Assembly: GCF_002150765.1 (NCBI RefSeq)
Contig: NZ_MUYM01000004.1
Location: forward strand, 62,001-126,000
DNA length: 64,000 bases
Direction of reading: 5' to 3'
Origin: Lentzea kentuckyensis
GTDB lineage: Bacteria > Actinomycetota > Actinomycetes > Mycobacteriales > Pseudonocardiaceae
Position numbers and translations under genes: made by a program. Under the pieces are notes generated by a model. That model searched no databases. It was not told the origin of the DNA and saw only the letters and a list, made by a program, of their open reading frames with translations. This document shows, one piece after another, positions 32,818-39,906 of the stretch (position 1 is the stretch's first letter; each line of letters opens with the position of its first letter).

Positions 32818-33801
32818 TTACCTCACCGGCGCACTGGACGCCCGCACCACCAACTCCGGCTCGAACAGCAACTCGTCCGGCGCGACCGCGTTGCCGGAGA
32901 TCTGGTTGGCCAGCAGTTCGACAGCGGCCCGCCCCATCGCCTCAATGGGCTGCCTGACCGTGGTCAGCGGCGGATCGGTGCAGGTCATGAAGGCCGAATC
33001 GTCATACCCGATGATCGACACGTCCTTGGGCACGTCCAATCCAGCCCTTCTGACGGCCCTGATCGCCCCAAGTGCAAGCGGGTCGCTGGCGCAGATGATC
33101 GCCGTGACGCCGCGCTGCACGAGCTTGGTAGCCGCGGCCTGCCCGCCCTCAAGGCTGAACATGGCGTGCTCGACGTCCGCCCCGCCACACTTCGTGATCG
33201 CCTCGAGTTTGCGTTGGCTGGGCACGTGATCCGGCGGCCCAAGCACGGCCCCGATCCTGCGGTGCCCCAACGAGGTCAGGTGTCCGTACGCCTGCTCCAC
33301 CGCTACCGCGTCGTCGCACGACACGCGCGGGAACGCCAGGTCGTCTATCGCGGCGTTGACCAGCACGGCGGGAAGTTTGCGGGACATCATCTGCTGGTAA
33401 TGCCCGTGGCTCGCGTCCTTCTGCGCGTACAGCCCACCGGCGAACACGATGCCTGACACATGCTGCTCAAGGAGGAGTTCCAGGTACTCCGCCTCGGTCA
33501 CTCCGCCGGCCGTGCGCGTGCAGAGGACAGGCGTGAAACCCCTTTGCGCGAGCGCGTTGCCGACCACATCCGCGAACGCCGGGAAAATCGGGTTCTGCAA
33601 CTCGGGCAGCACCAGCCCGACAAGCCTGGCCCGTTCGCCCCGCAACTGCGTCGGCCTTTCGTATCCGAGCACGTCAAGCGCGGTGAGCACGGCACTACGC
33701 GTGGCGTCCGAGACGCCCGGCTTGCCGTTCAGCACCCGGCTGACCGTCGCCTCGCTGACCCCGACCTTGGCCGCGACCTCGGCCAGCCTCCGTTGCGTCA
33801 T
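32818..33801 (-). CDS. LacI-family transcriptional repressor
   Basis: The 327-residue protein has a LacI helix-turn-helix (LAEVAAKVGVSEATVSRVLNG) in landmarks AAKVGVSEATVSRVLN, the hinge region and a periplasmic-binding-protein-like sensor domain (LVLPELQNPIFPAF, GIVFAGGLY, IGYDDSAFMTCTDPPLTTVRQP). It sits directly upstream of the alpha-glucoside operon in the same direction and probably represses it in the absence of sugar, as well as itself. Confidence 0.93.
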   Translation of the reverse strand: MTQRRLAEVAAKVGVSEATVSRVLNGKPGVSDATRSAVLTALDVLGYERPTQLRGERARLVGLVLPELQNPIFPAFADVVGNALAQRGFTPVLCTRTAGGVTEAEYLELLLEQHVSGIVFAGGLYAQKDASHGHYQQMMSRKLPAVLVNAAIDDLAFPRVSCDDAVAVEQAYGHLTSLGHRRIGAVLGPPDHVPSQRKLEAITKCGGADVEHAMFSLEGGQAAATKLVQRGVTAIICASDPLALGAIRAVRRAGLDVPKDVSIIGYDDSAFMTCTDPPLTTVRQPIEAMGRAAVELLANQISGNAVAPDELLFEPELVVRASSAPVR

Positions 33802-33803
33802 GG

Positions 33804-33837
33804 CGCAAGTGTACGCAAGTTCTTGCGCTCGCTTGCG
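33804..33837. promoter_or_regulatory. Four-half-site LacI operator
   Basis: CGCAAG occurs at 33804-33809 and 33814-33819, and its complement CTTGCG at 33822-33827 and 33832-33837, giving two nested dyads around one centre with a period of 10 bases. It begins 3 bases upstream of the LacI start codon. The helical spacing suggests that two dimers bind on one face of the DNA. Confidence 0.7.
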
Positions 33838-33927
33838 TAGCCCAGGCCGAACGGGTGATGACGCTGCCGAACTCGACCTCGTCCTGCCTAGTCTGGATGA
33901 CCTGTTGATCGAGCCCGAGGACGCACG

Positions 33928-34863
33928 ATGGCAGATCCGGCCAGGCAGGGAATCTCCCCCGGAGTCGCGGCATTCGTCTCGGGCGCCGTCTCAGTCCTGC
34001 TGACGGTTGCCGGCACGTTGGTCAGTTTGCGAAACGAGGCGACCAAGGAGCAACTGTTCGGCGTTCTGAGCTGGGTCATGTATGCAACCGGCGGGGCGAC
34101 ATTTCTGCTGCTGCTTTGGATCGTCAGCACGACGCTGCATCAGCGACTCGACTTGTTGCGTTCACTGCGTGACGTCGATGTGCACGTGTCGCGACAACTG
34201 CGCGTGCGCAGGCGAACCGACAGGTTGGTGGTCACTTCGGACGGCAGTGGCGTGTACATGGTCGAACTGGAGGTCGAGGCTGACCGAGATGTCGCAGTGG
34301 CGTGGCTGGCGTTTCCGATCTTCTCCTCCGCCCCGGTCGACGCGCCACCGTGGGAGAGCGTGCGTGTGCGGCGGTTGATGATCGATGGCAGAGAATACGA
34401 CGTGCAGCAGTCCTACATCCGTCGGAGCCGGGCGTTCGTCGAGGGGACCTTGTTCAAGGACCTGGTGATAGAGGAAGGGGTGGTTCGCATCCCTGTGTCG
34501 CTGGAAAGGGGCAAGTCGAAACGCCAGATCAAGCTGGAGATCGATCTGCACCGGAGCATGCCGGCACTGTTCACCGAGGAGTCGCACTCGATCGACATCT
34601 CCTACATCACCGATGAGATCGACGTGTACGTGGCCGGCAGTGAAGGTCTTGAGATCTTCCCATCGCCCCGCGCTGCCCATCTGGTGGAGGCGAGCCAGAA
34701 CAAGGGCGAACACGGTGACGCACAGGAGTCGATCCTGCAGTCGAGCACGTGCCGTCATCGAGACGGAATTCATTGGCGCTCCAAGAACACCAAGCTTGGC
34801 TACCGCTACGAGATCAGGTTCGTCGGAAGGCGAGACGTGACCGTTGGCCCGGTGTCCGGGTAA
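33928..34863 (+). CDS. Two-TM protein with soluble beta-rich domain
   Basis: No family was recognised. The 311-residue protein has two hydrophobic segments (about residues 12-34 and 45-68), a short basic linker (RVRRRTDRL) and about 230 residues of mainly alternating polar/hydrophobic strands, which should lie in the cytoplasm. GAGGA precedes the ATG. A 72-residue peptide gene with a VDWFRR box follows 28 bases later with a strong ribosome site, so the two probably form a unit. A convergent gene downstream has the same overall architecture. A role as a membrane sensor or effector can be imagined, but nothing shows it. Confidence 0.6.
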   Translation: MADPARQGISPGVAAFVSGAVSVLLTVAGTLVSLRNEATKEQLFGVLSWVMYATGGATFLLLLWIVSTTLHQRLDLLRSLRDVDVHVSRQLRVRRRTDRLVVTSDGSGVYMVELEVEADRDVAVAWLAFPIFSSAPVDAPPWESVRVRRLMIDGREYDVQQSYIRRSRAFVEGTLFKDLVIEEGVVRIPVSLERGKSKRQIKLEIDLHRSMPALFTEESHSIDISYITDEIDVYVAGSEGLEIFPSPRAAHLVEASQNKGEHGDAQESILQSSTCRHRDGIHWRSKNTKLGYRYEIRFVGRRDVTVGPVSG

Positions 34864-34891
34864 CCTCTACTGGCAAAGGGGAGGAGATGCG

Positions 34892-35110
34892 ATGACCTCC
34901 GATCGTCCGATGTCAGGCGATGTCTCAGCTACGGGGACATGGCCGGTACCTGGAGCTCCTGCATCTCCGGAACGGCCCCGTCCTCAGGGCGAGCCGGTGC
35001 ACAAGGTCGACTGGTTTCGACGGGCGCCAACCGGCGGCACGGTCAATGCCGCGCTTCCCGCCACATCAGAGCCACCCCATGTCCCGGAAGCAACCACGAC
35101 CGAACGGTGA
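34892..35110 (+). CDS. Small peptide with VDWFRR-PTGG box (copy 1)
   Basis: This 72-residue product is Pro- and polar-rich, without TM segment or cysteine. Residues around 33-52 read GEPVHKVDWFRRAPTGGTVN, which is nearly repeated in the peptide encoded at 38835-39026. GGGGAGGAG lies 4 to 6 bases before the ATG, a much stronger ribosome site than most in this window. The 3' 68 bases overlap the convergent two-TM gene. It could be a modified peptide precursor or a small regulatory partner; the shared box argues for a selected function. Confidence 0.65.
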   Translation: MTSDRPMSGDVSATGTWPVPGAPASPERPRPQGEPVHKVDWFRRAPTGGTVNAALPATSEPPHVPEATTTER

Positions 35111-36182
35111 GGTCGTCCAGGTCGTCCGCCTTCAACCACTGTCCGGTCACCGTGTTGGAGCGGAACAGGAACGGCATGATCGAGAACTCGTGCGCGGGGG
35201 AGTGGTCGTCCACCGAGAGGCGGCGTGCGTCGAAGCGGATCTGTTCCACATAGGACGGATAAGGCGCCTGCCAGTAGCAGAAGCCTTCGTTGGTGCGCTG
35301 CAACATGCGTGACGTGACGGTGAGTCCGCGGATCGCGCGAACGAGATGGTCTTCGGCGATGCCGCTGAGATCGCATTCGAAGATGCGCAGATCACCTAGA
35401 TGGTCGTGGGGGCTCAGTTTCGGCAACGGGCCCATGGCTTCGCGGAAGAAGGTCAGATAGTTCGGCCACTGGTCGAACTTGACCTCCAGCGGAGGAATCT
35501 GGCTCGGTGCGGCGGAACGGCTCTTGCCATCGTGGTCGATGTAGTCGATCGCGATCTGCGTCGAGTGGAGTACGTCGTCGACCGAATCGAGGAACAACGA
35601 CGGGTCGGTGATGTAGTAGAGCTCGAACAGCGGGTAGCGGCAGGCTGCGCTGATCGTGTCGCGCAGCAACACGTTGCTGGTGGCGAAGATGACGAACCGG
35701 TCGACGGGGACGTTGTGCCGGAAGTGGTAGCTCTGCGTCGTGATCAGATGGTAGGTCTTGGCGTTGATGCCCTGCAGTTCCAGCTTCACCGTGGTGTTCG
35801 TGCTGATCGTCAGATCCTTGCCGTGCGGGCGCAGCCCGTTGCCCCCGAGAACACCGGAGACGACGTCCTGGTTCGCCTCGTTCGAGCCGTAGATCGAAGA
35901 CAGGAAGGTCCTCAGCACGTCGCTCGGCAACAGGTGCTCGACGATGCTCGGACCGGAGATCTGGCTCAGCTCGCTGATCAGCCGGCGGTGCAGGAAGAGC
36001 TCATACGCGCCGAGCAGAAAGCCGGCCAGGGCGGGCAGCGGCCAGAACACGACGAGTACGTCGTGCAGAAGACTGCGTGTTCCGGGTTGCCAGAGGAACG
36101 CCAATGCCAGGTCGGCAGCGGCGAGCGCGAGCAACGCGAACGCGATGGCGAGCGCTTGTTTGTGCCTGCGCGCCGCCACCAC
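35043..36182 (-). CDS. Two-TM protein with large soluble domain
   Basis: The 379-residue protein has two N-terminal hydrophobic segments (about residues 9-30 and 38-58) and a soluble domain of about 310 residues, with no recognised family. Its layout mirrors that of the protein encoded at 33928-34863, though little direct similarity is seen. It starts with GTG, and its 3' end overlaps the first VDWFRR peptide gene on the other strand by 68 bases. It lies 88 bases after the FadR-type regulator gene and may be controlled by it. Function unknown. Confidence 0.6.
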   Translation of the reverse strand: MVAARRHKQALAIAFALLALAAADLALAFLWQPGTRSLLHDVLVVFWPLPALAGFLLGAYELFLHRRLISELSQISGPSIVEHLLPSDVLRTFLSSIYGSNEANQDVVSGVLGGNGLRPHGKDLTISTNTTVKLELQGINAKTYHLITTQSYHFRHNVPVDRFVIFATSNVLLRDTISAACRYPLFELYYITDPSLFLDSVDDVLHSTQIAIDYIDHDGKSRSAAPSQIPPLEVKFDQWPNYLTFFREAMGPLPKLSPHDHLGDLRIFECDLSGIAEDHLVRAIRGLTVTSRMLQRTNEGFCYWQAPYPSYVEQIRFDARRLSVDDHSPAHEFSIMPFLFRSNTVTGQWLKADDLDDLTVRSWLLPGHGVALMWREARH

Positions 36183-36270
36183 TCGTCGCCCGCCCCCTCA
36201 CTCCGCCGCTCGTCCCTACATGGTGGGAGTGATGACGGATCAGCGCCAGACCCTTTCGGTGCATGCCGTA

Positions 36271-37068
36271 TCAGCGCGACTGGCCCCAGATCGGGTTGTC
36301 TGACACCCCCACGTACGTGCCGAGGGTCGCTCTGGGAGTCGTGTTGTCAGTGGCCACGTCGTTGTAGAGCCCAAGTAGGTGCGTGGTCATGGCGCTCTTG
36401 GCGCCCACCTCGTCGTGCCTGCGCAGGAACCAGATGACCTGTTCGTGCTCGTTCGCGGAGCGGTTGTGCACCTCGCGGGACGGGTGCGCGTGCCGCTTGC
36501 AGTCCTGCAGACCGGGCACGAGTGCCTGGTACATCTCCTCCAGCAACGCATTGTGCGACGCGCGGATCAGCGCCGAGTGGAACTCCTCGTCCGACTCGAT
36601 CACCTCCTGCGTGTCCTCCACCGGTGCCCGCTGGTAGCGGCGGTTCAGCTTGGCCAGTTCGTCCAGCTCACCGTCGTTGGCGCGGACCGCGGCCAGGCTG
36701 GTCGCCGTGGTCTCCAGCGCGATCCGCACTTCCAGCAGGTCGGTCTCGGAGAACTGGCGGGCGGCGAGTCTGCCTTCCAGGTGCTCCTCGACGGCGGCCA
36801 GGTCGGTGCGGCGCACGTACCAGCCCAGGCCGCGGCGCACCTCGACGATGCCCTGCAACTGCAGTCGCTGAAGAGCTGTACGTAGCGACGACCTCGCGAC
36901 ATCCAGTTTGCGGGCCAGTTCGGGTTCCGTGGGAAGGCGGTCGCCGGCCTTGAGGGTGCCGCCGATGATCTGCTCGCGCAGCTTCTGCTCGATGAGCTCC
37001 GGCAGAGGCCGTCGCGAATCCGGCGAGAGCGACCAGCTCTCGCCGAGATGGGAGTCGTCGACAGGCAT
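36271..37068 (-). CDS. FadR-subfamily GntR regulator
   Basis: The 265-residue protein has the GntR winged helix (KLREQIIGGTLKAGDRLPTEPELARKLDVARSSLR; landmarks GDRLPTEPELARKL and RSSLRTALQRL) and an all-helical FCD domain with the metal-ligand pattern DEEFHSAL, H in SREVHN and NEHEQV. FCD regulators bind small carboxylates or similar ligands. It is divergent from a 50-residue peptide gene and upstream of a two-TM gene. A dense set of inverted repeats lies in front of it. Confidence 0.88.
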   Translation of the reverse strand: MPVDDSHLGESWSLSPDSRRPLPELIEQKLREQIIGGTLKAGDRLPTEPELARKLDVARSSLRTALQRLQLQGIVEVRRGLGWYVRRTDLAAVEEHLEGRLAARQFSETDLLEVRIALETTATSLAAVRANDGELDELAKLNRRYQRAPVEDTQEVIESDEEFHSALIRASHNALLEEMYQALVPGLQDCKRHAHPSREVHNRSANEHEQVIWFLRRHDEVGAKSAMTTHLLGLYNDVATDNTTPRATLGTYVGVSDNPIWGQSR

Positions 37069-37096
37069 TGGTTCAGCTTAGGCCTATCGCAGTCTG

Positions 37097-37137
37097 GTTG
37101 CAACTTGTCTGGCAACCTGGCGACCGTTGACAGACAA
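37097..37137. promoter_or_regulatory. Candidate GntR operator region
   Basis: The 158-base divergent region holds GTTGCAAC (37097-37104, a perfect 8-bp palindrome) and the dyad TTGTCTG (37105-37111) / CAGACAA (37131-37137). TCTGG followed by a GCAAC-type string occurs twice in a row. FadR-type regulators bind short dyads of this size, so autoregulation and control of the small peptide gene are likely. Confidence 0.5.
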
Positions 37138-37226
37138 CCTACAACACGGGACCCTTACATCATGGTGAGACGCCCAGGACCGCCCACACCTGGGAGCACG
37201 TACTCGCCTAGTCGGGAGGGAACGAG

Positions 37227-37379
37227 ATGTCCGCAGGGAGTGCACTCGGAATCGCAGCAGCCGTCGCAGTTGCCGTCACCGCCATCGGATGGCGGACCGT
37301 GCTCACGATGGTCGCCGTCTCAGTCATCGCGCTTGCCGTCGTCGGCTTCGTGAATGTCACCAGCATCATGCTCGGCTGA
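37227..37379 (+). CDS. 50-residue membrane peptide
   Basis: GGGAGGG lies 6 bases before an ATG opening a 50-codon frame that ends with TGA at 37377-37379. The product is almost wholly hydrophobic: one segment at about residues 5-20, a short GWRT turn, and a second at about 25-41, so it should form a helical hairpin in the membrane. It has its own terminator 22 bases downstream. No family was recognised. Its place between a divergent GntR regulator and the HExxH gene suggests a role in that cluster, or a small stress peptide. Confidence 0.6.
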   Translation: MSAGSALGIAAAVAVAVTAIGWRTVLTMVAVSVIALAVVGFVNVTSIMLG

Positions 37380-37400
37380 TGAGTAGAACCAGCTAGATCC

Positions 37401-37442
37401 GGGTGCCCCGGCCCGCGTTGCACGACGCAGGCCGGGGCACCC
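37401..37442 (+). terminator. Strong terminator after the 50-residue peptide gene
   Basis: A perfect 13-bp GC-rich stem (37401-37413 with 37430-37442) encloses a 16-base loop. It separates the peptide gene from the HExxH gene, which must then have its own promoter in the 112 bases up to 37555. Confidence 0.7.
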
Positions 37443-37554
37443 GGCATTGTGGGGGATCCCTGGTGTTGTGCAAGTCACGATGTGCCGTACGCTAGCGCGC
37501 CATCAGGGGCGCTGCCGATCCGGTGGAGTCCGTGACTCCCTGGCGTCGGGGGAC

Positions 37555-38811
37555 GTGAGTACGGAGTCTTCGGTGGTTGGTTCGCCTGTTGTGAGCACGC
37601 ATGCACTGCATGCTGCGATCGCTCCTGCGGCCGCGCTGGTCGACGAGCGTCGCACGCTCTATCGGCTCGCGGTCGACTTGTTCGCGCCAGGCACCGAGTT
37701 GTCCGACAACCTCGCCGACCACCCGATCGTTCGCTATGAGATCGGCCGGGCGCTGGCGGGGCATGGTGGTTTGGATCTGGCGCGGCTGGCCGAAGCTGGC
37801 GCGCTTCGCGTACGTGACGTCGGGATCGACGTGATCTCGGACCCTGCTGCGGCCAGTGTGATCGAGGCGCCGCTGCGCATCGTGGCTCCGCCTGGCACGA
37901 GTCCTCAGCCTCTGACGGAAGCGGACGGGGAGAGGTTCGAAGCGGTCCTCGCGATCGTTGCCGAGGGCGTTCGCCTGTTCCGTGAGATCGCACCGGACAT
38001 GGCTGAGGATCTCCTTGCGCATGTGTCGATGCTGGCGGTGCTCAAGGGTGAGACGTCCGGTGGCGTCGTGTCGGCGTCATCGCGCTATGTGCCCGGCATC
38101 GTGCTCATCGACGAGCCCTCGCTGCCTCTTGAAGTGGCAGAGGCGCTCGTTCACGAGGGTGCGCATGAAAAGTTCTTCGACCTGGCTATCGCGCGAGAAT
38201 TTCTTGACGAACGGGCCGAACACGCGGATTATTTCGAGAACTCGTGGTCGCACGCTCGATGGCCACTGGAACAGACTTTCGCGGCATGGCATGCCTACAG
38301 CTGCCTCGCGCAGTTCAACATGTCAATTGGCGCCGAACAACTTGGGCCCTTTTCTCTGCTGCCGAAGGCGCGGGAACGGGCGGACGAGATCGGCGGTTGG
38401 CTGCTCATGCACGAAGATGTCCTGCGTGCTGATTCGCGCTGGCTACTGCGCAACCTCGCTGGTGAACCTACTGGTGAGCCGGGTGTGCGCGCCGATGTGG
38501 ACTGTGTCACCCTGTGCACTGAGATCCTCGAAGACGGCCATTTCCGCTTGCCTTCAGACGTGCGCATCCGGCGTGCGGGCACTGGGCGCGTGGTTGTGGG
38601 CCGTGCGACCAGCCCCGTCGTCATCTATTGGCTCGATGACGATGCGAGCTGGGTTGTAGGCCAACTCAACGATAAGAACCCAATATCGTTGGACTTCCTG
38701 CTATCGCGGGCGGCCGGAGAATGGCAGGTTGCCTCGGATCTCGCCTTGCGGCGCCTGAGAACCTCACTTGGTTCGCTGGAGTCGTGCTCCCTTATTGAGC
38801 CAGCTCTGTGA
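37555..38811 (+). CDS. Stand-alone HExxH protein (peptide beta-hydroxylase-like)
   Basis: From the GTG at 37555 the product has 418 residues; the start is uncertain and a GTG at 37591 is also possible. The core is VSASSRYVPGIVLIDEP, then ALVHEGAHEKFFDL (HExxH at residues 200-204), ENSWSHARWPLEQ, and AAWHAY with a third His at residue 246. This order matches the mod_HExxH (TIGR04267) domain, whose members include alpha-ketoglutarate-dependent peptide beta-hydroxylases of RiPP pathways. The last 87 residues (LPSDVRIRRAG... ) resemble a PqqD-like fold, which would bind a leader peptide. Codon use is less GC-rich than in the neighbours (e.g. GAA TTT CTT), a hint of transfer. A VDWFRR peptide gene follows at once. 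Confidence 0.72.
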   Translation: MSTESSVVGSPVVSTHALHAAIAPAAALVDERRTLYRLAVDLFAPGTELSDNLADHPIVRYEIGRALAGHGGLDLARLAEAGALRVRDVGIDVISDPAAASVIEAPLRIVAPPGTSPQPLTEADGERFEAVLAIVAEGVRLFREIAPDMAEDLLAHVSMLAVLKGETSGGVVSASSRYVPGIVLIDEPSLPLEVAEALVHEGAHEKFFDLAIAREFLDERAEHADYFENSWSHARWPLEQTFAAWHAYSCLAQFNMSIGAEQLGPFSLLPKARERADEIGGWLLMHEDVLRADSRWLLRNLAGEPTGEPGVRADVDCVTLCTEILEDGHFRLPSDVRIRRAGTGRVVVGRATSPVVIYWLDDDASWVVGQLNDKNPISLDFLLSRAAGEWQVASDLALRRLRTSLGSLESCSLIEPAL

Positions 38812-38834
38812 GCACTAACGTCCGAGAAGGAATG

Positions 38835-39026
38835 ATGACCACCCCGAACCAACCACTTCGCCGGCCGCAGACGCCTCAGGGCGCAGGCGTCTCGCTTCCT
38901 CATGTTCCGACCGGGGCCGGCCCGGTGATCGGTCAGCCGGTCAACTCCGTCGACTGGTTCCGGCGCATGCCGACCGGTGGTGGCACCGTGTTCCTGAGGC
39001 CTGCTGAGGTCGAGCAGAACGACTGA
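38835..39026 (+). CDS. Small peptide with VDWFRR-PTGG box (copy 2)
   Basis: The 63-residue product (from ATG 38835, preceded by GAAGGA; a GTG at 38808 overlapping the HExxH stop would give 72 residues) is Pro/Gly-rich. Residues 37-54 read GQPVNSVDWFRRMPTGGGT, nearly the same as the peptide at 34892-35110. Close downstream of the HExxH gene, it is the natural candidate substrate: the Asp of VDWFRR would be a possible beta-hydroxylation site. That is inference. A TTCG-loop terminator follows 24 bases after the stop. Confidence 0.68.
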   Translation: MTTPNQPLRRPQTPQGAGVSLPHVPTGAGPVIGQPVNSVDWFRRMPTGGGTVFLRPAEVEQND

Positions 39027-39049
39027 GCTTCGTTCGTGCTTGTGAAGAG

Positions 39050-39073
39050 GGGGTCGGCCTTCGGGCCGGCCCC
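39050..39073 (+). terminator. Terminator after the HExxH-peptide unit
   Basis: A 10-bp stem with one G-T pair (39050-39059 with 39064-39073) closes a TTCG tetraloop. The following 146 bases up to the next start hold only its promoter region and the ACGGAG ribosome site. Confidence 0.75.
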
Positions 39074-39219
39074 TTCGGCGTTTGGTCGTTTGGGGATGCG
39101 ACTTCACGGACGCATAACAACTAGGCCACAAGGGCACAGTTGATCGTCATCTAACCCGTTCGGGGGACGTCGATCGTCTTAGATCTCGGCATCCCGCCGA
39201 TACCCAACGGAGTAACACG

Positions 39220-39906
39220 ATGCGCCTGACGCCCCTGAGAAGAGCCGGCCTGCTCGCTTCCGCCGCGGTGGCCGCTGTGGCCACGCTCGCCCTGTCGAGC
39301 ACCGCGTTCGCCGACGAGCCGACCACGGACGACAAGCGCGCGACGCCGTACACCAAGAACGTCGACATCAACCACCCCGACGCCTGCACCGTTGGCGGGC
39401 TGACCGGGGAGACGATTCACCCGAGCCAGTTCGTCTACACCGGCGGGGACAACCAGATCCACCTCAACATCACCGGTGTGCTCTCCGACCTGACGGTCAC
39501 CGGTGTGGTCGTCAAGGGTGGGCCCAACTTCAACGTCTACCTCGCCAAGGACCTCGGCGCGCTGCCGTGGAACGAGCTGCGCGCCCCGTTCAACGACGGT
39601 GGTCAGCAGGCGCAGATCAGCCACTGGTACGGCTGTGGCGTCAAGAAGGACACGACGACCACGACCACCACCACGACTACGACCACCACGTCGGCGTCCG
39701 AGACGACGACCACGACCAGCCCCACCGAGACGGTGACGACGTCCTCACAGGTCGCCGCTACCACGACGACCACCGCCGCGGCTGCGGCCGCTGGTGAGAA
39801 CCTGGCTTCGACCGGTTTCGGGTCCGCCTGGCTGGTCGGGCTCGGTGCCGCGCTGCTGGCCGCTGGTGCCGCCGTGCTGCTGGTGCTGCGCCGCCGTCGC
39901 GTTTAA
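39220..39906 (+). CDS. Secreted surface protein with LAxTG sortase signal
   Basis: The 228-residue protein has a signal peptide (GLLASAAVAAVATLALSSTAFA), a folded region to about residue 140 with two Cys, a Thr-rich stalk (about residues 144-185, coded by mixed ACG/ACC triplets), then LASTGF, a TM segment and RRRRV. LAxTG is the motif cut by class E sortases in high-GC actinobacteria, which fix proteins to peptidoglycan. The binding or structural role is unknown. ACGGAG precedes the ATG. It converges on the phosphotransferase gene, sharing 4 bases. Confidence 0.8.
   Translation: MRLTPLRRAGLLASAAVAAVATLALSSTAFADEPTTDDKRATPYTKNVDINHPDACTVGGLTGETIHPSQFVYTGGDNQIHLNITGVLSDLTVTGVVVKGGPNFNVYLAKDLGALPWNELRAPFNDGGQQAQISHWYGCGVKKDTTTTTTTTTTTTTSASETTTTTSPTETVTTSSQVAATTTTTAAAAAAGENLASTGFGSAWLVGLGAALLAAGAAVLLVLRRRRV

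Noticed and set aside
33928-36182. CBASS-type Cap15 two-TM effector system
   Set aside because: The two-TM proteins are longer than Cap15 and there is no CD-NTase/SMODS gene nearby.
39650-39720. Simple-sequence repeat of ACG/ACC triplets
   Set aside because: It codes in frame for the Thr stalk of the LAxTG protein with mixed codons and is a normal stalk, not a satellite.
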